A stretch of 63,460 nt of DNA from positions 1 to 63,460 of the forward strand of contig JAMOVU010000070.1 in NCBI GenBank assembly GCA_027067555.1, written 5' to 3'. The position numbers and the translations under genes were made by a program. This DNA comes from Candidatus Aminicenantota bacterium. GTDB lineage: Bacteria; Acidobacteriota; Aminicenantia; JAMOAD01. Position 1 is the stretch's first letter. Every line of letters begins with the position of its first letter. Below the pieces are notes generated by a model. It was not told where the DNA came from. It made no database searches and saw only the letters and a program-made list of their open reading frames with translations. Shown piece by piece: positions 45,598-54,878 of the stretch.

Positions 45598-46014
45598 ATG
45601 AAAGCATTTTTTACGGAAATCACCTTTATACCCAAAACTTATGAAATTGATTATGCAGGCATAGTAAGTAATCAGGTTTATATAAAGTGGCTCGAGGATC
45701 TCAGGTTTGAGATGATGAGAATTCACTATGGGTGGGAAAGGTTAATGAAAGAAGTGGTTCCTGTAATTGTGCGAACTGAAATAAATTATAAAAAAAGTGT
45801 TATTCTTCTTGATAAAGTAATAGGAAAGATGTGGATATCAGGTATAAAAGGACCAAAGTTTTATTTAACAGTAGAATTTTATAAAAATGAAGGGATTTTA
45901 GTTGCAGATGCTTTTCAAATCGGAGCCTTTTTGAATGAAAAAACAGGAAAACCAGCAAGAGTTCCTGAAAAGATGAGAAAATTAATAGAGGAGTGGAATG
46001 AAAGTAAAAAATAA
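45598..46014 (+). CDS. Hotdog-fold acyl-CoA thioesterase (4HBT/YbgC-like)
   Basis: A 138-residue hotdog protein that should hydrolyse acyl-CoA or acyl-carrier thioesters. The active-site segment is TYEIDYAGIVSNQVYIKWLEDLRFE, with the catalytic Asp after the first strand and the long helix beginning VYIKW. PARVPEKMRKLIE ends it as in relatives. The start is set by AAGAGGT 6 bases ahead; an upstream frame extension would run into the cupin gene. It overlaps mazG by 17 bases. The acyl substrate is unknown. Confidence 0.85.
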   Translation: MKAFFTEITFIPKTYEIDYAGIVSNQVYIKWLEDLRFEMMRIHYGWERLMKEVVPVIVRTEINYKKSVILLDKVIGKMWISGIKGPKFYLTVEFYKNEGILVADAFQIGAFLNEKTGKPARVPEKMRKLIEEWNESKK

Positions 46015-46762
46015 AGAACCATTCAAAAGAATCGTGGAAATAATGGAAATATTGAGATCAGAAAATGGTTGTCCGTGGGACAGATCCCGTAATCTTTCCA
46101 ATCTCAGAGACAACATAATTGAAGAGGCATACGAACTTGTTGATGCTATGGGAAGAGAGGATATTGAAAATATAAAGGAAGAAGCGGGAGACCTCTTGCT
46201 TCAATCTATCTTTGTTTCCCAGTTAATGAAAGAAAGAGGTGAGTTTAATATCTATGATGTTTTAAATGCATTATCAAAAAAACTTATTGAAAGACATCCC
46301 CATGTGTTTGGTAATAAAAAAGTAAACACTCCGGAGGAAGCAAAAGCAAGCTGGGATAGTGTAAAAAACAAAAATAAAGAAAAAAAGATCGACTTTAAAA
46401 AGTATGAAAAATTTCCTGCTCTTTTGGAAAGCCTCAAAATTTCATTAAAAGCTGCAAAACTTAATTTTGATTGGGAGAAAGCTGAGGATATTTTTGAAAA
46501 GATAGAGGAAGAAATTACAGAAATAAAAGAAGCAATTAACAAAAAAAATTCTATAGAAGTTGAAGAGGAGATTGGGGATCTTCTTTTCACAATAGTAAAT
46601 CTTGCAAGGAAACTTAATGTAAATCCTGAAATAGCTTTAAAAAAAGCAAATAAAAAATTTTCCGAAAGATTTTTAAAATTAATAGAAAATACAGAAAATT
46701 ATAATCAAAAATCATTAGAAGAATTAAACGAGGAGTGGGAAAGGATAAAGAAAGGAAAGTAA
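45998..46762 (+). CDS. mazG: Nucleoside triphosphate pyrophosphohydrolase MazG
   Basis: House-cleaning enzyme that turns (d)NTPs into monophosphates and pyrophosphate, and can also lower ppGpp. Two MazG repeats are visible. The first has ENGCPWDRSRNLSNLR, IIEEAYELVDAM and EEAGDLLLQ. The second has EEEITEIKEAI and EEEIGDLLFTIVNLARKLN. Helical E-x-x-E-(12-28)-E-x-x-D metal sites are present in both. The 254-residue length is normal. It is last in the phosphatase-rnc-cupin-thioesterase-mazG unit. dcd follows under its own promoter, placing two nucleotide-pool enzymes side by side. Confidence 0.96.
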   Translation: MKVKNKEPFKRIVEIMEILRSENGCPWDRSRNLSNLRDNIIEEAYELVDAMGREDIENIKEEAGDLLLQSIFVSQLMKERGEFNIYDVLNALSKKLIERHPHVFGNKKVNTPEEAKASWDSVKNKNKEKKIDFKKYEKFPALLESLKISLKAAKLNFDWEKAEDIFEKIEEEITEIKEAINKKNSIEVEEEIGDLLFTIVNLARKLNVNPEIALKKANKKFSERFLKLIENTENYNQKSLEELNEEWERIKKGK

Positions 46763-46777
46763 AATAAAGCTATTTTA

Positions 46778-46806
46778 TTGAATAAGCTTTTATTAAGAGG
46801 TATAAT
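46778..46806 (+). promoter_or_regulatory. Promoter of the dcd operon, leaderless type
   Basis: TTGAAT (46778-46783), 17 bases and a perfect TATAAT (46801-46806), then 5 bases and the dcd ATG. An AGAGG overlaps the spacer, but it is 11 bases from the ATG and would not be transcribed. Confidence 0.65.
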
Positions 46807-46811
46807 CTTTT

Positions 46812-47360
46812 ATGCTTGCTGATTTTGAAATAAAAAAACTTGCTGTTGAAAAGGGAATGATAGATCCCTTTGATGAAAAATCTGCAGGGAAAGTGATAAG
46901 TTTTGGACTTTCCTCTTACGGATATGATTACAGGATTGCAGACGAATTTTTAGTACCTGAGCCTGAGTTCAAAGGTACCTTGGATCCCAAAAATGTTCCC
47001 GAAAACCTTTTCTCTCCTATTAAAACAAAAATTCTCGAAATAAGGCCCAATTCCTTTATCCTCGCAAAAAGTTATGAGTACTTTAGAATACCGAGAAATA
47101 TACTTGGAATAAGCTTTGGAAAGAGTACGCTCGCCCGCTCGGGAATTTTCGTAAATGTAACCCCCCTTGAACCAGAATGGGAGGGGTATCTTACAATAAG
47201 TATAGCAAATCTCTCTCCTTATCCTGTAAAATTGTATGCATTTGAAGGAATTGCACAACTTGTCTTTTACAGAGCTGAAAATATTTGTAAAACTTCTTAT
47301 AAGGATAAAAAGGGTAAATATCAGGCCCAAAAGAAAATAACAGTATCAAAGGTAAAATGA
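46812..47360 (+). CDS. dcd: dCTP deaminase (possibly bifunctional)
   Basis: Converts dCTP to dUTP, or directly to dUMP in bifunctional members, to feed dTMP synthesis. Family blocks in 182 residues are KGMIDPF, SFGLSSYGYDYRI, FGKSTLARSGIFVNVTPLEPEWEGYLTI and GIAQLVFYRAE. SSYGYD and the Arg-Ser of the LARSGI segment line the active site. The ATG is 5 bases after a -10 box, so a leaderless mRNA is likely. It overlaps the glycerate kinase gene by 4 bases. Confidence 0.95.
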   Translation: MLADFEIKKLAVEKGMIDPFDEKSAGKVISFGLSSYGYDYRIADEFLVPEPEFKGTLDPKNVPENLFSPIKTKILEIRPNSFILAKSYEYFRIPRNILGISFGKSTLARSGIFVNVTPLEPEWEGYLTISIANLSPYPVKLYAFEGIAQLVFYRAENICKTSYKDKKGKYQAQKKITVSKVK

Positions 47361-48685
47361 AGGACCTATTTGTTAAAGTTTTTAAAAAAGCTCTTGAAAG
47401 TGTATATCCTGAAAACTTGTTCAAGGAAAACATAAAGATAGAGGGAGATCTTTTAAATTTAAAAGATTTAAAAATCGATTTAAAAAAGTTTGAAAGTATA
47501 AAGGTTATTTCAGTTGGCAAAGCAGCATACCCTATGACAGAAGCTCTTTTTAATATTTTGGGAAACAGAATTGAAAGTGGTATTTCTATAAACCTTAAAA
47601 ATGTAGAAAATCCTCTTAATAATATAAAAATTGTTTATGGATCCCATCCTTATCCTGATGAAAAGAGCCTGGAATCAGGAAAAGAAGTTGTTGATTTTGT
47701 TGAGAAAAATATTTCGGACAAAGATTTGGTTTTCTTTTTGATCTCAGGCGGAGCCTCAGCCTTAATGACACTTCCGGTGGAAGGGATTTCCCTTCATGAA
47801 ATGAGAGAAACAACAAAAATAGTAATGAATGCAGGGGCGAACATAAAGGAATTGAACACCATACGAAAACATTTATCCGCTCTTAAAGGTGGCAAATTGG
47901 CAAAAAAGATTTACCCGGCTACGCTCATCACAATAGCGATTTCGGATGTTCAGGATGATGATCCCGAAGATATTGGCTCAGGCCCTACCGTACCGGACCC
48001 AAGCACTTTTGAAGATTGCCTCTCTATTTTAAAAAAGTATGAAATTGAAGATAAAATCCCGGAAAATGTTTTGCATTATCTTAGAAGAGGAGCAAAAGGA
48101 GAAATTGAAGAAACCGAAAAACCCAATTCTGAAGTATTTAAAAACAGTAAAGTAATTGTTCTCGGAAACACTTATTATGCACTAAAAAAAGCAGAGAAGG
48201 TTTTCAAAGAAAAAGGATTCAAAACTTTTATTCTTACCTCCAATGATTCCGGAGAAGCAAAAGAGGTGGCAAAACTTTACTCAGCAATAATTAAAGAAAT
48301 AGCAAATTCCTCAAACCCATTTCATCCTCCCGTCGTTCTTTTGACAGGCGGTGAATTAACAGTTAATGTCAGAGGTAAGGGAAAGGGAGGCAGAAATACA
48401 GAGCTTATTTTAGCTATGCTTGTAGAGCTTCAGAAATTAAATGTAAAATTTGTTCTCTTAAGCGGAGGTACGGATGGAATCGACGGGCCAACAGATGCTG
48501 CGGGAGCTGTAATTGATAACAGTATTTACAGAACAATAGAGGAAAAGAAACTAATACCCCAATTTTATTTAAATGATAATGATTCTTACTCCTTTTTCAA
48601 AAAAACAGATTCCCTTATTATCACAGGGCCAACAAATACAAATGTAAGAGATATAAGATTTTTTCATATAGGAGGAAACAGATGA
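47357..48685 (+). CDS. Glycerate 2-kinase (GckA/MOFRL type)
   Basis: Phosphorylates glycerate to 2-phosphoglycerate, joining serine, glyoxylate or sugar-acid breakdown to glycolysis. The N-terminal domain has SVGKAAYPM, GSHPYPDEKS, LISGGASALM and the NTIRKHLSALKGGKLA block. The C-terminal MOFRL domain has LLTGGELTVNVRGKGKGGRNTE, SGGTDGIDGPTDAAGA and GPTNTNVRDI. The 442-residue length is normal. It overlaps dcd and the next lipoprotein gene by 4 bases each; the mix of functions in this operon gives little hint of pathway. Confidence 0.94.
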   Translation: MKDLFVKVFKKALESVYPENLFKENIKIEGDLLNLKDLKIDLKKFESIKVISVGKAAYPMTEALFNILGNRIESGISINLKNVENPLNNIKIVYGSHPYPDEKSLESGKEVVDFVEKNISDKDLVFFLISGGASALMTLPVEGISLHEMRETTKIVMNAGANIKELNTIRKHLSALKGGKLAKKIYPATLITIAISDVQDDDPEDIGSGPTVPDPSTFEDCLSILKKYEIEDKIPENVLHYLRRGAKGEIEETEKPNSEVFKNSKVIVLGNTYYALKKAEKVFKEKGFKTFILTSNDSGEAKEVAKLYSAIIKEIANSSNPFHPPVVLLTGGELTVNVRGKGKGGRNTELILAMLVELQKLNVKFVLLSGGTDGIDGPTDAAGAVIDNSIYRTIEEKKLIPQFYLNDNDSYSFFKKTDSLIITGPTNTNVRDIRFFHIGGNR

Positions 48686-49044
48686 AAAAAAAGATATTAA
48701 TAGTGTTTCTTTTAAGCTTTATTCTTGTTTTTGCAAGTTGTAAGAGAAAAGCTACGATAGAAGTCGGGAATGAAGGAAATGTAGATATCGAAGTAATAGT
48801 AGCAGGGTACAAGGAAGTAGTTCCGGCAAATACTTCATCCATTTTTGAAATAACATGGAATAGCGTAGCTCCCGGATCCTGGAGAATCATTGATCTCATG
48901 GCAAAACCTGTGGAATTTGATAATTATTTTGACAGCAAAACAATAACTGTTTATGATGGAGATTATTACTACTGGGGAACCGGGTGGGTACTTGATCTTG
49001 AAAATAAATTTAAAAAAACAGAGGGTAATTTAAAAAAGAGGTAA
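48682..49044 (+). CDS. Small predicted lipoprotein, unknown function
   Basis: A 120-residue exported protein. A basic start, a hydrophobic run and the lipobox FASC put the lipid-carrying Cys at residue 20, followed by basic KRK. The mature part looks like a small beta domain (IEVGNEGNVDIEVIVAG, then VYDGDYYYWGTGW). I do not recognise a family. It overlaps the glycerate kinase gene by 4 bases and is followed 2 bases later by a DUF1232 membrane protein, so the three are co-expressed. Confidence 0.75.
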   Translation: MKKKILIVFLLSFILVFASCKRKATIEVGNEGNVDIEVIVAGYKEVVPANTSSIFEITWNSVAPGSWRIIDLMAKPVEFDNYFDSKTITVYDGDYYYWGTGWVLDLENKFKKTEGNLKKR

Positions 49045-49046
49045 AA

Positions 49047-49553
49047 ATGAGTTCCAATATCCAGCTTAAAAAAAGAGAAGAATACGAAGATTTTTATAAA
49101 AAATTAAGGACTAAAATAATGGGCTGGGTAAAAAGCGGAGAGCTTAACAAAAAAACTCAGGGGTGGGTAGGAAAGTTTACGGAGTATCTTGTTGTACTAC
49201 CGGATCTTGTTTATCTCTTGATAAAACTACTTTTTGACAGAGAAGTACCGAAGGGTACAAAGAGCTTAATAGTAATAGCTCTTGCTTACCTAATATCACC
49301 TATTGATATAATTCCTGATTTTGTGCCCGTTGCCGGTTTAGTGGATGACCTTTTAGTTACTGTTATTATTTTAAATAGAATAATTAATGGTAAAGATCCT
49401 ATTGTTTTAAACAAAATTCCAGAATACTGGCCCGGAGAATCCGATGTTTTTGAGCAGGTAAGAAAAATTGTTTATCTTATAAATGAATTTGCATCAGAGC
49501 TTCCGAAAGGAATTTTAAAATTTATGAAAGAAGAGAAAGGAGGGAAAAAATGA
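49047..49553 (+). CDS. DUF1232 (YkvA-like) membrane protein
   Basis: A 168-residue protein with the DUF1232 signature: VPKGTKSLIVIALAYLISPIDIIPDFVP followed by VAGLVDDLLV. The ISPIDIIPDFVP-to-GLVDD hairpin probably dips into the membrane. The N-terminal 80 residues are charged and helical, and the C-terminus is Lys-rich. Function is unknown across the family. Overlap with the epimerase gene by 4 bases ties it to this operon. Confidence 0.88.
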   Translation: MSSNIQLKKREEYEDFYKKLRTKIMGWVKSGELNKKTQGWVGKFTEYLVVLPDLVYLLIKLLFDREVPKGTKSLIVIALAYLISPIDIIPDFVPVAGLVDDLLVTVIILNRIINGKDPIVLNKIPEYWPGESDVFEQVRKIVYLINEFASELPKGILKFMKEEKGGKK

Positions 49554-50476
49554 ATATTTTGGTCACAGGTGGCGCTGGTTTTATTGGCTCTCATGTAGTC
49601 GATAGATACATTGAAGAAGGACACAATGTTGTGATCATTGATAATCTTTACTCAGGAAGGATTGAGAATCTTAATCCAGAAGCAAAATTTTACCCAATGG
49701 ATATAAGAAGCAAAGAAATAGAAATCATACTTGAGCAGGAAAAAATTGATGTTATAAATCATCAGGCAGCTCAGATCTCAGTTCCGGAATCAGTAAAGAA
49801 ACCGGATTTTGATGCTGATGTTAACATAAAAGGTGTAATTAATTTACTCATGGCCGCTGTAAAAAAAGGAGTAAAGAGATTTATATTTGCCTCCACAGGA
49901 GGAGCAATTTATGGAGATACGGATTATTATCCCTATACAGAGGATGCAATACCATTTCCACTCTCCCCCTATGCTGTATCCAAACTTTCCGCAGAGTATT
50001 TTATTAAATATTTTTCAAGTTCAAATGATCTAAGATATGTTATTTTAAGGTACGCTAATGTTTACGGACCAAGACAAATTCCTCAGGGAGAAGCAGGAGT
50101 TATATCAATATTTATGGAAAAAATGAAGAAAAACGAAGAGATAATAATATATTCTTTTCCCGATGTATACGATGGAATGATAAGAGATTATGTTTATGTT
50201 AAAGATGTTGCGGAAGCTAACCTTTTAGCTCTTGAAAAAGGAGATTTTGAAGAGATAAATATTTCAACATGCAAAGAAACAAAAACTCTTGATCTTTTTC
50301 TCATTATGAAAAAAATATTAAACAGTAAATCAGAATATAAAATATATCCACCAAGATTGGGAGATATCAGAAGAAGTTGCCTCAGAAATGAGAAAGCAAT
50401 GCATATTTTGGGATGGAAACCAAAATATTCTCTGGAAGAAGGAATTAAAGACATGGTAAAGTATTATGATAGGTGA
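49550..50476 (+). CDS. NAD-dependent sugar-nucleotide epimerase (GalE-like)
   Basis: Extended short-chain dehydrogenase of 308 residues, probably acting on a UDP-sugar for envelope glycans. NAD binding is VTGGAGFIGSHVVD at the N-terminus with an IDNLYSGR second loop. The catalytic residues lie in ASTGGAIYGD and SPYAVSKLSAEYF (Tyr-x-x-x-Lys). LRYANVYGPRQ and RDYVYVKDVAEAN are typical of UDP-glucose 4-epimerase-like enzymes. The precise sugar cannot be told from sequence alone. It overlaps neighbours by 4 and 11 bases. Confidence 0.9.
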   Translation: MNILVTGGAGFIGSHVVDRYIEEGHNVVIIDNLYSGRIENLNPEAKFYPMDIRSKEIEIILEQEKIDVINHQAAQISVPESVKKPDFDADVNIKGVINLLMAAVKKGVKRFIFASTGGAIYGDTDYYPYTEDAIPFPLSPYAVSKLSAEYFIKYFSSSNDLRYVILRYANVYGPRQIPQGEAGVISIFMEKMKKNEEIIIYSFPDVYDGMIRDYVYVKDVAEANLLALEKGDFEEINISTCKETKTLDLFLIMKKILNSKSEYKIYPPRLGDIRRSCLRNEKAMHILGWKPKYSLEEGIKDMVKYYDR

Positions 50477-51155
50477 AAAATTCATAAAAGAGAGCTCAAT
50501 AAAAATAGATTTAAAGATTGAGCCCCTAAAGTTTCAAAAAACTTTAAAAAAAACAAAATTGGTTTCACCAATAACCGAGGATTTTTTTATTGATCTAATA
50601 AGTAAAAGAAGATCAATAAGGGAATATACCGGGGAGCCTCTATCCCTTGAACAACTGTCCTTCCTCCTTTATTCAGCCTCTTCAATCTCCGGAGAAAGAA
50701 TGGGACAAAAACTCAGAACATATCCTTCAGCTGGGGCCAAGTATCCAATAGATATTTACACAGCTGTATTTGATGTGGAAAATCTTGAAAAGGGATTATA
50801 TAAATACAATGACACAAAGTTTCAACTTGAGCTTCTTTCAAAGGGTGATTTTAGAGATGAATTATATGAAATTTGCATAGAGCAGGAGTTCATTAAGAGA
50901 GCTTCCGTATTAATAATATTGGTTGCAAGGTCGCTAAGAAGCACTTATAGATATGGAGAAAGAGGTTTTCGTTATGTTTTAATGGATGCATCCTATATTT
51001 CGTCAAACATATACCTGGCAGCAACATATCTGAATCTCGGAAGTTGCGCAATTGGAGCTTTTGCTGATGAGGCATTTAATAATTTTCTTAATATAAAAGG
51101 TAATGAAACTTTTGTCGTCCTTGCTCACTCGGTAGGAATTCCAAACAAAAAATAA
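50466..51155 (+). CDS. SagB/ThcOx-like nitroreductase-family protein
   Basis: FMN-dependent oxidoreductase of 229 residues. The FMN-binding start is RRSIREYTGEPLSLEQLSFLLYSAS, then RTYPSAGAKYPIDIYTAVF, which resembles SagB/ThcOx enzymes. LGSCAIGAFADEAFNNFL near the end is family-typical. SagB proteins oxidise azoline rings in peptide natural products, but many relatives stand alone with other roles. No cyclodehydratase or precursor peptide gene is seen here, so a peptide pathway is not supported. It overlaps the epimerase by 11 bases and meets leuS tail to tail with 2 bases between. Confidence 0.85.
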   Translation: MIGEKFIKESSIKIDLKIEPLKFQKTLKKTKLVSPITEDFFIDLISKRRSIREYTGEPLSLEQLSFLLYSASSISGERMGQKLRTYPSAGAKYPIDIYTAVFDVENLEKGLYKYNDTKFQLELLSKGDFRDELYEICIEQEFIKRASVLIILVARSLRSTYRYGERGFRYVLMDASYISSNIYLAATYLNLGSCAIGAFADEAFNNFLNIKGNETFVVLAHSVGIPNKK

Positions 51156-51157
51156 TT

Positions 51158-53635
51158 TTACTTCACAAAAATAGAAACTATCTTTTCCTTGATATATATG
51201 AATTTCTTTATCTCTTTACCTTCTACCCACTGTTTAACTTTATTATCAGAAAGTACAATTTCCTTAACTTTCTCCTCTTCAATTCCTCTCTCAAGCTCCA
51301 TTCTTGCTCTGACTTTACCATTTATCTGAACAACAAGGGTAAATTTATCAGCTACAAGATACTTTTCATCATATTTAGGCCATTCTGAATCAAGAAGTCT
51401 TTTCTTGTGTCCTGTAATTTCCCAGAGCTCCTCTGTAAAGTGAGGTGTAAAGGGAGACATAAGCATTAGAATGGATTCTATCGCTTCTCTTAGGATCTTC
51501 TTACCATCATCATCACTTCTGAGTTTTTGTAAATTTGAACTTACCGTATTGTAAAGCTCCATAATTGAAGCAATTGCAGTATTAAAGTGATATCTTTCAG
51601 CAATATCCTCGGTTACCTTTTTTATTGTCTGATGGATTTTCCTTTTTACCTCTATATATTTATTTGATTCCCCTTCAAGCTCAAAAACATCAAGATTGGA
51701 AACAGCAAGCTTCCATATTTTATTAACAAACCTGAAACTTCCCTCAATCCCTGCTTCACTCCATTCAAGATCCTTTTCAGGGGGAGCGGTAAACAGCATA
51801 AAAAGCCTTACCGTATCAGCTCCATATTTTTTAATCATATCATCCGGATCCACAACATTTCCCTTTGATTTTGACATTGCAGAACCATCTTTTGTAACCA
51901 TTCCCTGGGTTAAAAGATGCGGAAAAGGCTCATTTATATCGGTTAAACCGAGATCCCTAATAAATTTTGTAAAAAATCTTGAATAAATAAGATGCAAAAT
52001 TGCGTGCTCAACTCCACCTATGTATATATCAACCGGCATCCAGTATTTAGCTTTCTCCTTATCAAACATTGCCCTATCTTCACGGGGAGATGTATATCTT
52101 AAAAAGTACCAGGAAGAGTCAAAGAAAGTGTCCATTGTATCGGTTTCTCTCCTTGCATCAGCACCACATACAGGACATTTTACCTTAACAAAGCTTTCGG
52201 ATTTATCAAGTGGGTTACCTGTGATTCCCTTAAATTCTATATCAACGGGAAGTTTTACCGGAAGATCTTCTTCCTTTACCGGAACAATACCACAATTAGG
52301 ACAATTTATCACAGGAATCGGTGTTCCCCAGTAGCGTTGTCTTGAAATCCCCCAATCTCTTAATCTATAATTTATCTTCTCTCCTCCGAATCCTTTCTCC
52401 TTTGCATACTTGTTCATTGCTTCAAAAGCCTCTTCAAAGTTCATACCAGTAAAAGGCCCTGAATTTATCAAATAACCTTTTTCTGTGTAAGCTTCTTCCA
52501 ACTCATCTGCCTCAATTATCTTATCCTTTTCAGGAACAATCACCACCTTAATAGGTATGCCATACTTTTTTGCAAATTCAAAATCCCTTTCATCATGGGC
52601 AGGAACAGCCATAATAGCTCCGGTTCCATACTCCATTAAAACATAATTGGTAATCCATATTTGTACTTTTTCACCATTGTAAGGATTTATTGCATAAAAC
52701 CCTGAAAAGATTCCTTTTTTCTCAGGCTCTTCGTCTTTTTTAAACTTTAACTCCCTTACAACCTCATCAACCCATTTCTTGATTTCACTGCCATTTTCGG
52801 CTTTTTCTATGATTTTCCCAACAAGAGGATGCATTGCAGAAATGGCTAAAAAAGTAGCTCCGTAAATAGTATCTATTCTTGTGGTAAAGATTGATATATC
52901 ATAATCAAGATCATCTGAATGAAAGATGACTTCACTTCCTTTGCTCTTTCCAATCCAGTTTTTCTGCATTAACAAAACCTTCTCAGGCCACTTTTCAAGC
53001 TCTTTATGCCCCTCCAGAAGCTCCTCAGCATAATCAGTTATTTTCAAAAACCATTGAGAAAGCTCCTTTTGCTCCACCTCAGAGCCACATCTCCAGCACT
53101 TGCCATCTATAACCTGTTCATTTGCCAAAACAGTATGGCAGGATGGACACCAGTTAACCCAGCTCTTCTTTTTGTAAGCCTTTCCTTTTTCAAGCATTTT
53201 GATAAAAAGCCACTGATTCCACTTATAATACTCCTCATCACAGGTGGCAAGCTCTCTATCCCAATCATAGGAAAATCCCAATCTTTTTAATTGCCCTTTC
53301 ATATAATCAATATTTTCCCTTGTCCACTTTTCAGGATGAAGACCTCTTTTGATAGCAGCATTTTCAGCAGGCAAACCGAGAGCATCCCAGCCAATCGGAT
53401 GAAGCACAGAATAACCCTGCATCATTTTAAATCTTGCAATAACATCTCCTATGGAATAATTTCTCACATGTCCCATGTGAATTTTCCCGGAAGGGTAAGG
53501 AAACATTTCAAGACAGTAGTACTTAGGCTTTGAATTATCTTCCTTTGCCTGAAAGGTTTTCTCTTCTTCCCAGGTTTTTTGCCATTTCTCTTCAATCTTC
53601 TTAAAATCATAAGGTATTTCTTTCTTTTCATTCAT
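51158..53635 (-). CDS. leuS: Leucyl-tRNA synthetase
   Basis: Class I synthetase that charges tRNA-Leu, such as the one at 2920. Landmarks in about 825 residues: the HIGH-type motif [10 protein letters not shown] and a zinc module CPSCHTVL...[17 protein letters not shown]. The CP1 editing domain has [28 protein letters not shown] and a second zinc-type CPNCGIVP...CPVCGADAR. The KMSKS motif is [11 protein letters not shown] set the start at the ATG with AGAGG 9 bases upstream; a GTG three codons earlier touches that site directly and is less likely. Confidence 0.97.
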   Translation of the reverse strand: MNEKKEIPYDFKKIEEKWQKTWEEEKTFQAKEDNSKPKYYCLEMFPYPSGKIHMGHVRNYSIGDVIARFKMMQGYSVLHPIGWDALGLPAENAAIKRGLHPEKWTRENIDYMKGQLKRLGFSYDWDRELATCDEEYYKWNQWLFIKMLEKGKAYKKKSWVNWCPSCHTVLANEQVIDGKCWRCGSEVEQKELSQWFLKITDYAEELLEGHKELEKWPEKVLLMQKNWIGKSKGSEVIFHSDDLDYDISIFTTRIDTIYGATFLAISAMHPLVGKIIEKAENGSEIKKWVDEVVRELKFKKDEEPEKKGIFSGFYAINPYNGEKVQIWITNYVLMEYGTGAIMAVPAHDERDFEFAKKYGIPIKVVIVPEKDKIIEADELEEAYTEKGYLINSGPFTGMNFEEAFEAMNKYAKEKGFGGEKINYRLRDWGISRQRYWGTPIPVINCPNCGIVPVKEEDLPVKLPVDIEFKGITGNPLDKSESFVKVKCPVCGADARRETDTMDTFFDSSWYFLRYTSPREDRAMFDKEKAKYWMPVDIYIGGVEHAILHLIYSRFFTKFIRDLGLTDINEPFPHLLTQGMVTKDGSAMSKSKGNVVDPDDMIKKYGADTVRLFMLFTAPPEKDLEWSEAGIEGSFRFVNKIWKLAVSNLDVFELEGESNKYIEVKRKIHQTIKKVTEDIAERYHFNTAIASIMELYNTVSSNLQKLRSDDDGKKILREAIESILMLMSPFTPHFTEELWEITGHKKRLLDSEWPKYDEKYLVADKFTLVVQINGKVRARMELERGIEEEKVKEIVLSDNKVKQWVEGKEIKKFIYIKEKIVSIFVK

Positions 53636-53644
53636 CTCAATCAC

Positions 53645-53651
53645 CCTCTTT
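53645..53651 (-). promoter_or_regulatory. Shine-Dalgarno site that decides the leuS start
   Basis: AAGAGG on the minus strand is 9 bases from the ATG at 53635, but abuts the GTG at 53644 with no spacer. This favours the ATG. Confidence 0.55.
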
Positions 53652-53670
53652 AAACAGTGTAAAATACCTT

Positions 53671-53699
53671 ATTTTAATACAGCTTTTTTTAAAAAACAA
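53671..53699 (-). promoter_or_regulatory. Promoter of leuS
   Basis: On the minus strand, TTGTTT (53699-53694), 17 bases and TAAAAT (53676-53671). It is back to back with the carA promoter. Confidence 0.55.
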
Positions 53700-53712
53700 A
53701 TCAAAATTTGTA

Positions 53713-53741
53713 TTGTTTTTCCAACTTTTTTATTATAAAAT
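53713..53741 (+). promoter_or_regulatory. Promoter of carAB
   Basis: TTGTTT (53713-53718), 17 bases and TAAAAT (53736-53741). The leader of about 15 bases carries TTGGAGG before carA, leaving no room for a pyrimidine-sensing attenuator. Confidence 0.55.
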
Positions 53742-53762
53742 AAAAGAAATTTTGGAGGATAG

Positions 53763-54878
53763 ATGAAAAACGCCTTGCTCGTGCTGGAGAATGGCTACAG
53801 TGAGGCGGGAAAAGTTTTCGCGGGGGAAGGTACCGTATTTGCGGAATTCATTTTTAACACTTCAATGAGTGGTTATGAAAAAATCATAAGTGACCCTTCT
53901 TATAAAGAGCAAGTAATAGTTTTTACCTATCCTTTGATTGGAAATTATGGTGTGAACGAAGAGTTTTTCGAATCGGATAATATTCACGCTTCCGCGATAG
54001 TGGTAAGGGAGTACAATGATTTTTACAGTCATTATGTCGCAAAAAAAACATTGAAGGAACTATTGGTAGAAAATAATATTCTTGGTCTTACATCAGTTGA
54101 CACAAGGGAACTAACTCTTAATATCAGAAAATATGGTGCCATAAAAGGGGCTATCTCAACAGAATATATGAACAAAGAAAAACTGCTTGATATGGTTAGA
54201 AAATCTCCTTCCATAGAGAAAAAAAATCCTGTACTCAGTGTTGTCAAAAAGGATGTTGTTAGGTTAAAAGGTTCGGATGAGAATAGCTTAACCCTCCTTA
54301 TTTTGGACTTCGGAATAAAAAAGAGCATAATTGAGAATCTAAGAAGGTATTTCGGGGAAATAATCTTATTTCCCTATTCTCCGGATTTTATTAAAAAGCT
54401 ACAATCTCATCAGTATGATGCTGTCTTCCTTTCAAATGGTCCGGGGGATCCGAGAATTATTAAGGATGTGGACAATTTTGCCTTAAAAACAATAGAGAAA
54501 AGAGTGCCAATAATAGGAATATGCTTCGGACATCAACTCATAGGAAAAGCTTTCGGAATGGAGATAATAAAACTTCCCTTCGGCCACCACGGAGGAAATC
54601 ATCCTGTTAAAAATACTCTGACAAACAAAGTATATATTACAGCCCAAAACCACAATTATGCTATTTCAAAAAAAAGCGTGGAAGATTCAAAAGAGTTTTA
54701 TATGAATTGGGTAAATCTTTATGATGGAACAGTTGAAGGAATTGTCCATAAGGAACTTCCGATTTACACAGTACAATTTCATCCGGAGGCAGCACCTGGA
54801 CCAAATGATCCTAAAGAATTGGTCTTCGAAGAAATGTTTGAAATCGTGAGGAAAAATGCCCATAAGAAAAGATATTAA
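53763..54878 (+). CDS. carA: Carbamoyl-phosphate synthase, small (glutaminase) subunit
   Basis: Releases ammonia from glutamine and passes it to CarB for pyrimidine and arginine synthesis. The CPSase small-chain domain has [31 protein letters not shown] and [11 protein letters not shown]. The class I glutaminase has SNGPGDPR and the nucleophile Cys254 in [22 protein letters not shown] follows, then [12 protein letters not shown] with the catalytic His and Glu. The 371-residue length is standard. GGAGG precedes the ATG and the end overlaps carB by 23 bases. Confidence 0.98.
   Translation: MKNALLVLENGYSEAGKVFAGEGTVFAEFIFNTSMSGYEKIISDPSYKEQVIVFTYPLIGNYGVNEEFFESDNIHASAIVVREYNDFYSHYVAKKTLKELLVENNILGLTSVDTRELTLNIRKYGAIKGAISTEYMNKEKLLDMVRKSPSIEKKNPVLSVVKKDVVRLKGSDENSLTLLILDFGIKKSIIENLRRYFGEIILFPYSPDFIKKLQSHQYDAVFLSNGPGDPRIIKDVDNFALKTIEKRVPIIGICFGHQLIGKAFGMEIIKLPFGHHGGNHPVKNTLTNKVYITAQNHNYAISKKSVEDSKEFYMNWVNLYDGTVEGIVHKELPIYTVQFHPEAAPGPNDPKELVFEEMFEIVRKNAHKKRY

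Noticed and set aside
50466-51155. Part of a thiazole/oxazole peptide cluster because of SagB similarity
   Set aside because: No cyclodehydratase, precursor peptide or transporter is near; neighbours are housekeeping genes.
53645-53762. T-box leader of leuS or pyrimidine attenuator of carAB
   Set aside because: The 118-base gap holds two back-to-back promoters with leaders under about 30 bases each, too short for either element.
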